64,000 nt of DNA, from NCBI GenBank assembly GCA_015183035.1, contig JACZZP010000009.1:2387024-2451023 (forward strand). The letters are read 5' to 3'. The first letter of the stretch is position 1. Each line of letters opens with the position of its first letter. Source of the DNA: Meloidogyne chitwoodi. Its lineage: Eukaryota > Nematoda > Chromadorea > Rhabditida > Meloidogynidae. The notes under the pieces are model-generated. The model did not search any database. It was not told where the DNA came from and saw only the letters and a list, made by a program, of their open reading frames with translations. The position numbers were made by a program, and so were the translations under genes. Of the stretch, positions 30,301 to 42,400 are shown in pieces.

Positions 30301-33300
30301 TTAACGGATGTTATAAGTACCTATATCCTGGCATATTATAACTAGTTTTATATTTATTCAAATATTATATATTATTTAAATTTTTAAAAAGTTGATTGTG
30401 GATGCGGAGAAGGACCTAAGGATAAAAAAACCGTTTCGTGTACAAAGAAACTTTGTAATAAGAGAGAAATAATAAAAAAATTATTTTGTTTGGAAAAAGA
30501 AGGACGTGAATCAAAACCAAAAAGAATGAAAATGGAATGCAAAAAAGAATGTGGTGTTTCTCGAAACAAAGATGGGAATGGTTTGTTTAAAAATAAAAAT
30601 AAATAAATTAATTAATTTAGTGTACCAAGGTTGTTGGGGATGTAATCCAGCTAATGTTAATAAAGAGAAATGTAAAACATGTAAAACCTATCTTTGCAAT
30701 GAAGAAAAAATTGTTGATATAGTTTGTAGGAAAAATAATCGCAAAACGTGTTTTACATCATATAATGGTTATTGTTTTGTAGAAAGAACAAAAACAAATG
30801 AAGGTATTTATTTAAATCATCTTATATATTTTTAAATAATAAATCCTATTATTTAAAGTATTTTTAATTTATAATATTTGAGTTTTCAATAGAAACGTAA
30901 GTAAATACAGTATTTAATTTTGATAATTTTAGTTTATTATGGCTGTGGAGAATGTCCATCCAAAGCATGTAAATCATGTAAAGGAAATTTATGCAATGAT
31001 GGAAAGGATTTTCCTTATTTTTGTTTGGGTAAAGATGGAAATGTTAAAGAATGTTCTAAACCAGAATGTTATATTGATAAAGGTTTGTATTATTTCAATT
31101 TTTATATAAATATTTACAGTCCAAATCAAACCCTTTTTTTCTTCATGCTTTATAATAAGTATTTTCCACAATAGATTATTAAAATAAAATATTTATTTTA
31201 ATTTAATTTTAGATTCAAATGCTGGCTGTGCTAAAGAACATAATGAAAAAATACCTTTTGTATCATGCAATACTCCATTATGTAATACTAAAGAATTATT
31301 TGACAAAGCATCATTTTGTTTGGAAAAATACGGACATGAAACAGAACCAAGAAGACGGACAAAGGAATGCAGTACAAAATGTGGAGTTGTTCGATATTTA
31401 AATGGAAATTGTTTGTTAAAAATTAAAAAATAAATAATTTATTTAATTTTAGTAGTACAAGGTTGTTTGACCTGTTTAACTGCCATACAAGTTTTTAAAA
31501 AAGAATCATGTAAAAATTGTAATACAAATTATTGTAATGAAGAAAAACTTGTTGATAAACATTGCTGGGAAAATAATGGCAAAAAGTGTTTTACGCCATT
31601 TGATAAACCTTGTTTTACAGAGAGAACAAAAACCAATGGAAGTATTAATTAAATTATCTTAATTATTCATATCCTTCATTAATTTTAAATTTAATTTTAA
31701 GTTAACCAAGGCTGCGGGAAATGTCAAACTTCAACATGTGATAACTGCTACGCAAACCTTTGCAATGATGGAAAAGATTTTCATTATTATTGCTTAGGTC
31801 CAGATGGAAAAGGTGAAAAAAAATGCAAAGAACCTCACTGTTTTGTTGATAAAGTTGAGTAAATTTTTTTAATAAATATAAGTGTTTGACTAAAATTTAA
31901 TTTTTAAATGATGCTGGATGCGGTAAACAACCTGAGAAAGATGATGGACAGCCATTTGTTACATGTAATACGTATCTTTGTAATACAAAGGAATTGTTCG
32001 ATAAAGCATTATTTTGTTTGGAGAAAAACACAACAGAATCAAAAGCAAAAAGGATGGCTAGTCAATGCAGTAAAGCATGTGGGGTTGTTCGACATTTAAA
32101 TGGAGAAAGTTTGTTTTAAAATTAAAAAAAATAAATAACTAGGGTTTAACAAAACTGCACGAACAAATTGTTAACTAACCATAACTGACCACTGTCTCTC
32201 CGAAGGTTAACTTTATCTCTCGTTTGTAAGAGACGTAGAAAAGTAGTGGTCAGCCGAAAAAATATTTAAAATTCCTTTTGTACAATTCCTTTTCATTTTA
32301 TACAATTTTCTCTGCTGACCACTACTTTTCTCTATCTCTTACAACGAGAGATTAAGTAAACCTTCGGAGAGACAGTGGTCAGTTATGGTTAGTTAACAAT
32401 TTGTTCGTGCATATTTTGCACAGCCCTATAAATAATTTATTTTAGTAGCCCAAGGTTGTTGGACATGTGACTCAGATTTGGTTTCTAAAGAGTCATGTAA
32501 AAATTGTAAAGAAGATTATTGTAATGAAGAAAAACTAGTTGATATTTTATGTTTTGAGAGTAGTGGCAAAATGTGTTTTACATCAAGTAATTCAAAATGT
32601 TTTATAGAAAGAACGGAAAAAAATCAAGGTTTTCATAATTACAAACTTAAAGGTTTTCCCTCAATAAAATAGTCATTTAATTCCTTTGATTTTTGTCAGC
32701 GTTATTTCTACAAAAGACGGTCCCCTACCTCTAACTACTGACATTTAATAAAATAATTACATTTTAATAATCAATCCAACAATAATCTAACATTTAACTC
32801 AAAACAGGTACCACCTACAATTCTGGTTGTGGAAATTGTAGTTCTAAATCTGTAGAGTGTTTTTCGTGTAATGAAAATAAATGTAATGATGTAAATTTTG
32901 CCAAATCAAAATTATTTACTTGTTTAACTGAAAATGGAAAGACTTTATACTGTGCGAATAAAATAAATGAATGTTATTATTTTAATGGAGTAAGTATAAG
33001 TACAAAGACTTAAAATAAAAGTGTAAGGAAATAGGAAGAAATGACTGACTGAATAGTAGAGTTGTTCCCCGTCGGATAAGACAAAATTTAAAATAGAAGT
33101 AAAAATAAAAGAAATAAATAACTTAATATTAAGAATGAAGGCGTTGTCAGTGGTTGTGGAAAATGTCCAGATGAAGATTTCCAATGCATTGAATGTAAAA
33201 CTAAAAATTGTAATACAAAAGAATTGTTTGATGAAACATTATTTTGTTTGGAGAAAAACACAACAGAATCAAAAGCAAAAAGGATGACAAGGCAATGTAG

Positions 33301-36300
33301 TACAACATGTGGGGTTGTTCGACATTTAAATGGAGATTGTTTGTTTTAAATTTAAAAAAAAATAAATAAATAATTTATTTTATTTTAGTAGTACAAGGTT
33401 GTTTAACATGTGACTCAGATTTGGTTTCTGAACAATCATGTAAAAATTGTAAAGAAGATTATTGTAATGAAGAAAAAGTTGCTGACAAACGTTGTTGGGA
33501 AAATGATGGCAAAATGTGTTTTACTTCATATAATGCTACTTGTTTTGTAGCGAGATCAAAAACAAATGAAGGTTTTTATAAAAAAATTATTTTTTTAATA
33601 TAATTTAAAGTGTCTTTTATTTGAAACTAAAATTCACTTATAAACAATAAACCTTTAAAAAATTTAAAATTTAACTAAAAAAACAGGTAAATACAATTCT
33701 GGATGTGGAAGTTGCAGTTCTCAATCTGAAGAATGTTTTGAGTGTAATGAAAATAAATGTAATGATGAAAATTTTGCCAAAACAAAATTATTTACTTGTT
33801 TGACAAAAGAAGAAAAATCTTTAATTTGTGTTTCTGGCATAAATGATTGTCATTATAAAAATGGAGTAAGTTTAAACTTTAAAACTATTGCACAACAGTC
33901 TTGTCCGTTAGAGTCGGGTTTAGATTTAATTTAAAATTCAAAATATTTTTGCCTGGCTCGGTCAATCTTGGTGTTGATTTTACAAGTGCAGCCGCGGTAA
34001 TCACTTAGAGGAGCTTACTCCCCCCTATGGTTTTGTGAGATTCAGTGACCTGTATCTCGGCGAGTATTCGTCTCCGGCAAGAAATTCTTTATATTCGAAC
34101 TCAGCTTTACGAGTGGAATCGAATGGCATGTATTACATGTTCCTAGCTCGGACCCTTTATACTAAAGAACAGCCGATTTTACCAAAAGTCTCAAGTTCGA
34201 GTATTCTACCCTCCTTTTAGCTTTTCTATTATCCACTAGCGATATTTGCTCGAGAAAATAACCTAAAAATTAAAAGAAATACTAATTTCTTTTTTTTAAA
34301 GCATGACGGCGTTATCGGTGGTTGTGGAAAATGTACAGGTGAAGATTCCCACTGTTCTGACTGCAAAACTAAAAATTGTAACACAAAAGAATTGTTCGAT
34401 AAAACATTATTTTGTTTGGAAAAAAATACAAAAGAATCAACACCAAAAAAGATGACAAGGCAATGTAGTACAGCATGTGGAGTTGTTCGACATTTAAATG
34501 GAGATTGTTTGTTTTAAAATTAAAAAATAAATTAATAAATAATTTATTTTATTTTAGTAGTACAAGGTTGTTTTACATGTTCAACAGATGACAAACAAGT
34601 TTCTTCAAAAGAATCATGTAAAACATGTAATAAAATTAATTGTAATGAAGAAAAACTTGTTGATAAAGTTTGTTGGGAAAATAATGAAAACATGTGTTTT
34701 ACTCCATATGACAAACCTTGTTTTGTTGAGAGGGCACAAACAAATAATGGTTTTTGCAAATTTATTATTTGTTTTATTTTTAAATGTTTTAGCAAATTTT
34801 GGATGTGGAAGTTGTCGTTCATATTCTGAAGAATGTTTTGAGTGTAATGAAAATAAATGTAATGATGAAAATTTTGCCAAAACAAAACTATTTACTTGTT
34901 TAACAAACGAAGAGAAGCCTTTAATTTGTGTTTCTGGAATAAATGATTGTCATTATATAAATGGAGTAATTTACCTATCACAACATTTTTTATTTTTTAA
35001 TTATTTTTAGGTCAATGGTGCATCTGCTAATTGTGGAAAATGTCCAGAAGGAGATTTTCACTGCTTTGACTGCAAAACTAAAAATTGTAATACAAAGAAG
35101 AATTTAGATGAAGCATTTAGATGTTTTCAGACTAAAGAAAAATACACATTTACAGAGGCAAGGGAATGTAAAATAAATAAATGTTATATATCACTAGATT
35201 ATAATAAAGGTATAATTTTATAAATTATTTATTTTTTTTTAAATTTTAAGAAACAAATGAACAAATAGCCTTAAATAAATATACAAAACAAGGTTGTGGA
35301 GATTGTCCTTTAAATGATCAATTATGCAGAATTTGCACAAATAGTTTATGTAATACAAAAGAATTTTATTTTGAAATGCATTATTGCTGGAAAAATAATG
35401 AAGAAATTGAAGCATGTAGCAGAAAACAATATAATGGAGATTGCTTCTTTAGTGTCCCTTTTAATGATGAAGGTTTTTTAAGATAACAAATGATTTAAAA
35501 AGTTGCTTAATTTTAGAAGAAGAAGAAACATCAATAAAAAAATATAGTAACCAAGGATGTGGAAGTTGTCCTTCACGGTCAATTCCATGCCGAACATGCA
35601 ACACACAGATTTGCAATACTGCTAATTTTTTTAGTGAAAAACATTATTGTTGGACTAAAGAAAACATTGTTGAAGAATGTAATATAAAAACTTGTTATTA
35701 TGCTGTTATTAATAATGAATTAGGTTTAACAATGTTTTTAAAATATTGAATAATAAAATTATTTTTTAAGTTGAACAAGGCTGTGGAAATAAAACAGATT
35801 GGAAAGAAAACAATGTTTTAGCTGCTAAATGCAATAAAAACATTTGCAACACAAAAAAATTATTTGAAAATAGTCTGTTTTGTTTAAATAAAGGAAATGA
35901 TGATAAGGAAATATCAATGAGAAATATAGAACAATGTGATAAAGAATGTTTTGTTCATCGACATTTGGATTCTAAATGTACATATATTAAAGAGTACATT
36001 AATTGTTTAAAACAAATAATTTTTAGTGGAACAAGGTTGTGGAACTTGTCCATTAAATGTTGGAATTAATGAATGCACAACATGCAAAAGAAGGTACTGT
36101 AACGAGGAAAAACTTGTTCACAAACATTGCTGGATAAACGAAAAGGAGACTTGTTCAACATCATTTGATGCTCCCTGTTATATGGAGAGAACAAAAAATA
36201 ACGAATGTAATTAATTAATCCCTCAATTAAAAAATATTTTCTAAAAAATTTAAGTCAAAAAAGGATGTGGTAAATGTACAACTAAATCATGCAAAGAATG

Positions 36301-38791
36301 CCTTAATCATCGTTGTAATAATTTGAATATTTCTTATTATTGTCATAGTAGTAATGGAGAAAATAGATTAAGTCAATGTGACAAGTCTGACTGTTTTATT
36401 GCTAAATTGAATAATAATAAAGGTAAAATCTTTGTTTTTGTGTTTTTCTTTTGTTGTTTTTATTTTGTGTTTTTATGTCTTTGTTTTATTTGTTTTTGTT
36501 AATGTTTTGTTGGTGTTAATGTTTTGTTTTGCTGAATTTTTTGATGTTTTTGTTTTTGCTAATGTTTTATTGGTTTTTTTGTTTATACCTTGTTAATGTT
36601 TTTGTAAATGTTTTGATAAGATTATTAGTTGTTTGGTTTTTTGTGTTTGTTTGGACTGGAATTCTAATGTTTGTTTAGTATAATGTTTGCAACTAAAAAG
36701 TAATTTTTAGATACTAAAATTATTAATTATCATTATAATTGTGGAAAATGTCAAAGCTCAACATTCAATGCATCCATTCTTAAAATTTCTGAAAAAATTG
36801 ATATTAATAATCTTCCATGTGTTGACTGCAAAAATAGTCCATTATGCAATACTATTGAGTTTTTTGAAAAAAAATTGTTTTGTTTGGAAAAAGAAGCTAA
36901 AAACTCAATAAAAACAAAAGGGATTAGAGTGTGTAATGATAAATGTTTTGTTTATAGAAATTTTGATACTGGAAATGGCAAGTATTTAGAAGTATATAAT
37001 TTAAAAATCATACAAATCACACTGAATTTTATTTTTATAAACAAAATTTAAATTAAATGAGTATATTAGCCTCTAGTTTCAATGTTTTCAGTAACACAAG
37101 GCTGTGGACCTTGTCCATCAAATATTGGACCTAACGAATGTGAAATTTGTAACAAAACTTATTGTAATCAAGAAAATCTAGTTGACAAACATTGTTGGGT
37201 AGATAATGAAAAAACATGTAAAACAAAATTTGACTCTCCTTGCTATTTATGGAGAAAACCAGAAAATAAAGGTTTTAAATAAATTTAAGTATTTTAAAAT
37301 TTTTTTAAATTAAAGTTGAAAAAGGATGTGGAAAATGTCCTTTTTTTAATTGTAAAGAATGTAAAGAAAATCGTTGTAATGGTGGAGAATTTCCTTTCTA
37401 TTGTTTAGGTGCTTCTGCAATTTTTAAGGAATGTAAAAATAATACTTGCTATATTGCCAAAATTGAGGAACAAAATGAAGGTATTTTTAATTAAATATTA
37501 GAAAAATATTTTATATTTAAATGCTAAAATAAGCGGAAATTTATTAGAAAAATGGCTAATTTTCCAACTAGTTGTCCATTTGGCTATCCAATTTATAAAC
37601 TTTAATTTTTTAAATAAAGCTAATTTATTACTTTATTTTTTAAATTTTAGTTAATATTTTTATATAAATTTTAAAAAAAGTTATGATAAAATAAGAAAAT
37701 GTAAGGGTAGTTAGATTAAGCAAAGGCAGAGAGCGCAGAGTAAGTTATCTTTCTCTTTGCATTTCAGAGCATCTATAATAAATATTTTTTAATAAATCAT
37801 TTAAATGTTTGTTTAAAATTGACTATTTTTAAATTATAAAGAATTAAATGAAATTAAAATATAATTATTTTAAGGCAATAAACTAGAACAATTTAATTAT
37901 GATTGTGGAGAATGTCCTTCAGATATTCTCGATTTATCTAAATATATCAAAACTAATGACACTTTTCTCATCAACAAATTAAAGAAAATAAATATGACAA
38001 ATGTTCAATGTGCTCAATGTAATAACAGTCCAAACTGTAATTCAGATCCTTTCTTTAAAAAACAATTGTTTTGTTGGGAAAAGAATGTTAATAAATGGAA
38101 ACCAAATAAGGGAAACAGAGTTTGTGAGAAAGAAACATGTTTTATTGGGGTTGACAATCAATTAATTGGTATATAATTAAATATTATTTTTAAATTAAAT
38201 TATTTAAAGGTTTGGTTCAAGGCTGTGGTAAATGTTCAGATCATAAAAATTTAAAAAAATGTAGTAATTGTGCCACTTTCCTTTGTAATGATGAAACAAT
38301 ACTTCCACCTCCTATTATGTGTTTACATCTTACTGCTCATTTTCAACCTTATAAAATGAGAGAGAAAAAATGTCACCATGTTTTTGAAAGTTGTTATATT
38401 GCAAGAGATGTATTTGGGAGAGGTTAAAATATTTTTTTTAAATTTATTTTAATTTTAATTATTATTTTAAGCTGAACAAAATTGTGGTGATTGCCCTTCA
38501 AAATATCAAATATGTCAAAATTGTAATAAAACTAATTTTTGTAATAATAAAACATTATTACCTTTACAAACAACAATAAAAACAACAATTGAAAAAACAA
38601 CAACAGATAATACTTTTAAAACAACTAAAACAACAACATTTAAAAAACAAACAAAAACAAATAAAATTACAACAAAACAACATTTAATAACTCCAAAATC
38701 ATCAGCTAAATCTAATTTATATTTAATAGAGTTTACAACTATAATTATTTATTTAATTATTATTTATGCTGTTTTTGGTCTTATAATTTAA
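27342..38791 (+). CDS. Gene A: giant tandem LU-like domain surface protein, about 30 exons
   Basis: Exons: 27342-27383 (signal peptide MWSFLILILLPLS), 28491-28581, 29097-29282, 30392-30580, 30621-30803, 30933-31082, 31213-31410, 31453-31641, 31702-31858, about 31909-32108, 32446-32628, 32818-32989, 33134-33338, 33389-33571, 33687-33865, 34302-34506, 34558-34749, 34793-34965, 35011-35209, 35251-35472, 35517-35723, 35771-35977, 36027-36206, 36255-36422, 36711-36977, 37092-37271, 37316-37480, 37875-38168, 38210-38422 and 38472-38791. Each middle exon encodes GCGxCP...C..C....CN, then C...C....CY; a CN half plus the preceding CY half gives one LU-like fold, so about 28 domains. Most introns are phase 1. 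The last exon adds a Thr/Lys stalk and a hydrophobic C-terminus. Exon 10 lacks an AG acceptor, and exon 25 uses a GC donor (gcaagt). Confidence 0.72.
27734..28311. mobile_element. Inverted-repeat element in first intron of gene A (8-bp TSD)
   Basis: Ends ttacttttactggtccctaa and its complement are flanked by actctctt at 27726-27733 and 28312-28319, a perfect 8-bp duplication. The interior is a long palindrome with arms containing cgacatgtcga and cgaatctgggtccggg words. No transposase inside; hAT-like by duplication length. Confidence 0.7.
28671..28751. repeat. Perfect 26-bp hairpin arms
   Basis: accgtattttctctaaaata at 28671 is mirrored exactly ending at 28751, around a 29-bp spacer. A very small foldback element in the same intron region. 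Confidence 0.75.
29513..29721. mobile_element. hAT-like mini-element iterating ggtcagg words, perfect 8-bp TSD
   Basis: Ends cattgttctcctgacc and ggtcagaagaacactg are near-perfect inverted repeats. gtcgacac flanks both sides (29505-29512 and 29722-29729). The interior iterates gaccggtca/tgaccgaa words. It lies in the third intron of gene A. Confidence 0.8.
29769..29938. mobile_element. hAT-like mini-element iterating cggtat words
   Basis: Ends agagttatt and aataactct are inverted. Flanks ataaccac and gtaaccac fit an 8-bp duplication with one mismatch. The interior repeats cggtatcggtattcg in both orientations, including a long perfect palindrome around tagataaatatcta. Confidence 0.65.
32140..32428. 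mobile_element. hAT-like MITE in intron 10 of gene A
   Basis: Long inverted ends (tagggtttaacaaaactgca and its partner ending agcccta) cover most of the element, including ctgaccactgtctctccgaa. Flanks taaataac/taaataat fit an 8-bp duplication of the native intron sequence with one mismatch. Confidence 0.72.
33950..34215. mobile_element. R1-family fragment in an intron of gene A
   Basis: Carries cagccgcggtaatcacttag, gagcttactcccccctatgg and ctgtatctcgg as in the other R1 copies; only the right arm is present. Confidence 0.6.
36423..36710 (+). other. G/T-rich intron of gene A
   Basis: The intron after exon 24 is built from ttttgtttttg and aatgttttg words with strong strand asymmetry (T and G on this strand). 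This is unlike the A/T-symmetric introns around it. Confidence 0.6.
37500..37790. repeat. Dispersed repeat arm (gcagagagcgcagag family), gene A
   Basis: Includes aaaggcagagagcgcagagt and ttctctttgcatttcagagc. The paralogous intron of gene B (45140-45430) has the same insert, so it predates the A/B duplication. Related arms occur at 60440-60860 and 61370-61540. Confidence 0.7.
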
Positions 38792-39440
38792 TTAAAAAGT
38801 GTGGATATTTTTTAAGAAATTAATTAAATAAAATGAATAATAATTATTAAAATTCTTTTAATTTGACAAACTTTTAAAATTCAACGTTAATAATTTTAGC
38901 AATTTTAAAATCATTGCGTTCATAATTTTATTATATTATTATTGAATTTTTTTTGAATCCATAAAATTGCCTTTAATATCTTAATAAATATCAAAAATTA
39001 AAAAAATATTAAATTCAAAATTAATTAAAATAATTAATTTAATTATTTTAATTAATCTAAAATTTCAATCAATTTGTTTTTTTAATTTTTCTATTTTTTT
39101 AACATTATTAGTGTAACTTTAATTTTATTTATAAATATTTATTTTTTATTATCTGATTAAAAATTATATTTTTTAACATTTTTAATAAATTAATGAATAA
39201 TTTATTTTATAATTTAAATTAATCTTTTTATTTTTTAATTATTTTTTATTTAAATAAAATATTATGAATAATTAATTAATATTATTTAATTAATATTTTT
39301 TAAATATTTAAAATTAATTTTAAAGTAGTTAATTATATTATTTTTTTAATAAAAACAATTTATTAATTTTAAAATTTTTAATTTAAATTTTAATCTTTTT
39401 TCAGTATATTAAAATATATTTATTTATTTTAAAGTTACAA
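38792..39440. other. Intergenic DNA between genes A and B with duplicated promoter segment
   Basis: The right part (39060-39440) repeats the region upstream of gene A. The left part is AT-rich and shows no gene. Confidence 0.5.
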
Positions 39441-42400
39441 ATGTGGTCATTTTTAATATTAATATTATTACTGTTATTTGTGGCATGTTTTATTTTAAAA
39501 AATTTAATAATTAGAAAAAATTTTTTAATTTTTTGGTCATTTAATTATTCTGAGAAAACGTTTAACACTCACTAGCGATATTTCTATTTTTTGTAATACG
39601 ATTAGCTTAATTTAAATAATTTAGATAAAAAGAAACTATTTAATTAAATATTTTAATTTAAATATAATCCCTTTTCTTAAATATTTAAAAATATTTCAAA
39701 TAAATAATCCAAACTTTTAAACTTTTAAAATAACTTCAAAGTTATACGTTTTTCTGAAATACTAAAATTACAGTTATAAAATTGAAAACTTGAAATTTAA
39801 CTGTAAAATATATTTTTTTAATTTACTTTAACAAGGCTTTTTTAAAGACGTTTTAAAATTTCCTCCTTTATCATTTTTTATAATACAAAAAGTACAAATT
39901 TGTTTAAAATATATGAAAATATAATTCAAGTTTTTGTAATCGAAAAAAATTAAAAAAATATCAAAAATTATATGTAAATATTGATATTTATCTGAAAAAT
40001 AATTTTTCAGATTTTTATGGGAATAGATTCTGACGATGACTATGACATTAATGATTTAAATAACTATTGCTCTTGCATTAACAATATAATGAATTATGAT
40101 CAGTGTGATGAGTGTAGCTGTTTTGTAACTGCCGATAATATTCAAGGTACTTTGGATATTTATCTTTTATTATGATTTCCTTTTATTAAACTCTTAATAT
40201 ATCTATAAATAACTTGAAACTATTCTTTAATAAAATTTTCATAATTTGTAAGAATAATAAAATGCTTGGAAATATTTTTTAAATTTTAATTTATTAATTT
40301 AAAACTTGCCTTCTAAATAGTATAATAAAGGTGATAATATGAAACAAGGATGTGGAGAATGCCCATCTGAAAAATTGCCATGTGTAGAATGTAGTGGCGA
40401 ACGCGAACAATGCAATAGTGAAAAATTATTTAAAGAAACTCTTTTCTGCAGAGGCGCAGATGATAATATTATTGCTTGTGAAGATTTTTCAAAGTGCTAT
40501 TGTTCTTTATTTGATGATAATTCTGGTATTTTTATTTTTTAAATTATTACAGACAGAAAATATGGATCAGGGATTCTGTCGACAAAATAATAATTTTTGG
40601 GAATCGGGAAATTCGAAAATTATCTCTTAAAATAAAATATGTAATTAAACATTCGGTTTGATTGGTATAGGTCAGGGTTGTTCGTGTTGAGCTCAAGTGT
40701 TGGGTCGGGTTGAGGTCGGGTTTCGAGTCGGGTTGATTTTCAGAAATTTCGGGTAGTTTTAGTGCCGCAGGCGAAAATTTTTGAAAAATTTCGCACTTCA
40801 ATTGCTAAAAAATTTACATTTTTTAGCAACTAAGACAAAAAATTTTTAAACTTGTTAAACCTCGTACAAAAAAATTCCTATTTAGCGCCGCAGGCTAAAA
40901 GTTTGATTTGTCTTTTTTCTTCTAACATTTAAATTGCGGGAATCAAGTCAGCAGGATCCTTGATATGGACCACAAACTAACATATATGTCAGTTGAAAGA
41001 GCCTTCGACTCACAAGGGATCATATGTTACTGTATGTGCGAATTTGATAATTTTTTGGTATCAATGAATAGAGGAACCTTGACTTACTATTGTGAAGTAA
41101 GTTTCTTTTTCTTGCAAAATGACTTTAAACCGAGTTATAGCCGTTCAAAGTTTCAGTCTTTAGGAGCGTTAGAGTAGAGGGAAAAGAAGAGAGAGGACAA
41201 GGCAGACCCTTTTATAATTTCTAATGCTTTTGACCATTTTTAAACATTTCACGCTACTTACCCTTTTTTCCTTCTCTTCTTTGAAAACTGATGGCTAACT
41301 GCCTACCGTCTCTCGACATTAACCTCACTATTTTCGCGTATAAGGAAGCAAAGAGAGAAAAGAAAGAAAAAGTAAAGAGAGACAAGAGAAAAAGTTGCTC
41401 TCTTCTTTTCTTTCTTTTTACCCAATACTCTAGCGCTACCAAAGACTGAAACTTTGAACGGATATAACTAGGTTTAAAGTCATTGCAAGAAAAAGAAATT
41501 CACCTCAAAATAGAAAGTCGGGGTTGCTCTATCCATTGATACCAAAAAATTCTCAAATACAGTAAACGATATTTCCTTGTAAGATCATAACTAGAGTGCA
41601 TCCAGGTCTCTGACGGGCTTTCGACTCAAAAAATAAAAAGGTTCCCCTATGGATTGTCCTCGCCAATTTATAATCTCCCTAGTCCTGGCATGTCCCCGAC
41701 AAATGTCTCATCCCCGTTCTTCATTAGTCTTTGTTGTGTAATATTAAAAGTTTTTCCAGTAATCATAACTATCATAAACCTGACGGTTTATATAATAACA
41801 TTCACAGTTATCCATATCAAATAAATTAGATCACTGAGCTCTTTCTTTCCAATGACAAATATTGGTCGCCCTAGCTCTGTCCGAGAGTGGAAATATCAAT
41901 CATTCGACTTGTCTCAACGAGCTAAGTCGAATGGTACCACTCTCATATTTCAACACTGACTATGAGCCGAGATACAGACACCAAAAATTGAAAAAACCAT
42001 AGGGGGGACCAAGCTCTTCTTGGCGGTAAAAATTCAAATGTGAGTATGATAGCTCATTCGATAGGTCTCTTCGAGACCTATCGAATGAGACAAAATCGTC
42101 TTGATTAAAAGATTTTAAACAAAGTTATGAAGGATCGAAGTTTGCTGGAAACACGTCAAACTTTGACCTATTGGGAGTGTTTTATGACTTCTTCATTTGG
42201 GAGCCCATCCCTGGTTGGCTTTTTGGTACATGCGTCATTCTACGACGCAAATTAAAACAAAATATTTAATTCAGTGAAAAACTTTAAGAACAGTCACGGT
42301 AATCACTTAGTAGAGCTTACTCCCCCTATGGTTTTCAATTTTCGGGGGTCTGTATCTCGGCTCATATTCAGTTTTGAAACATGAGAGTGGTACCATCGAC

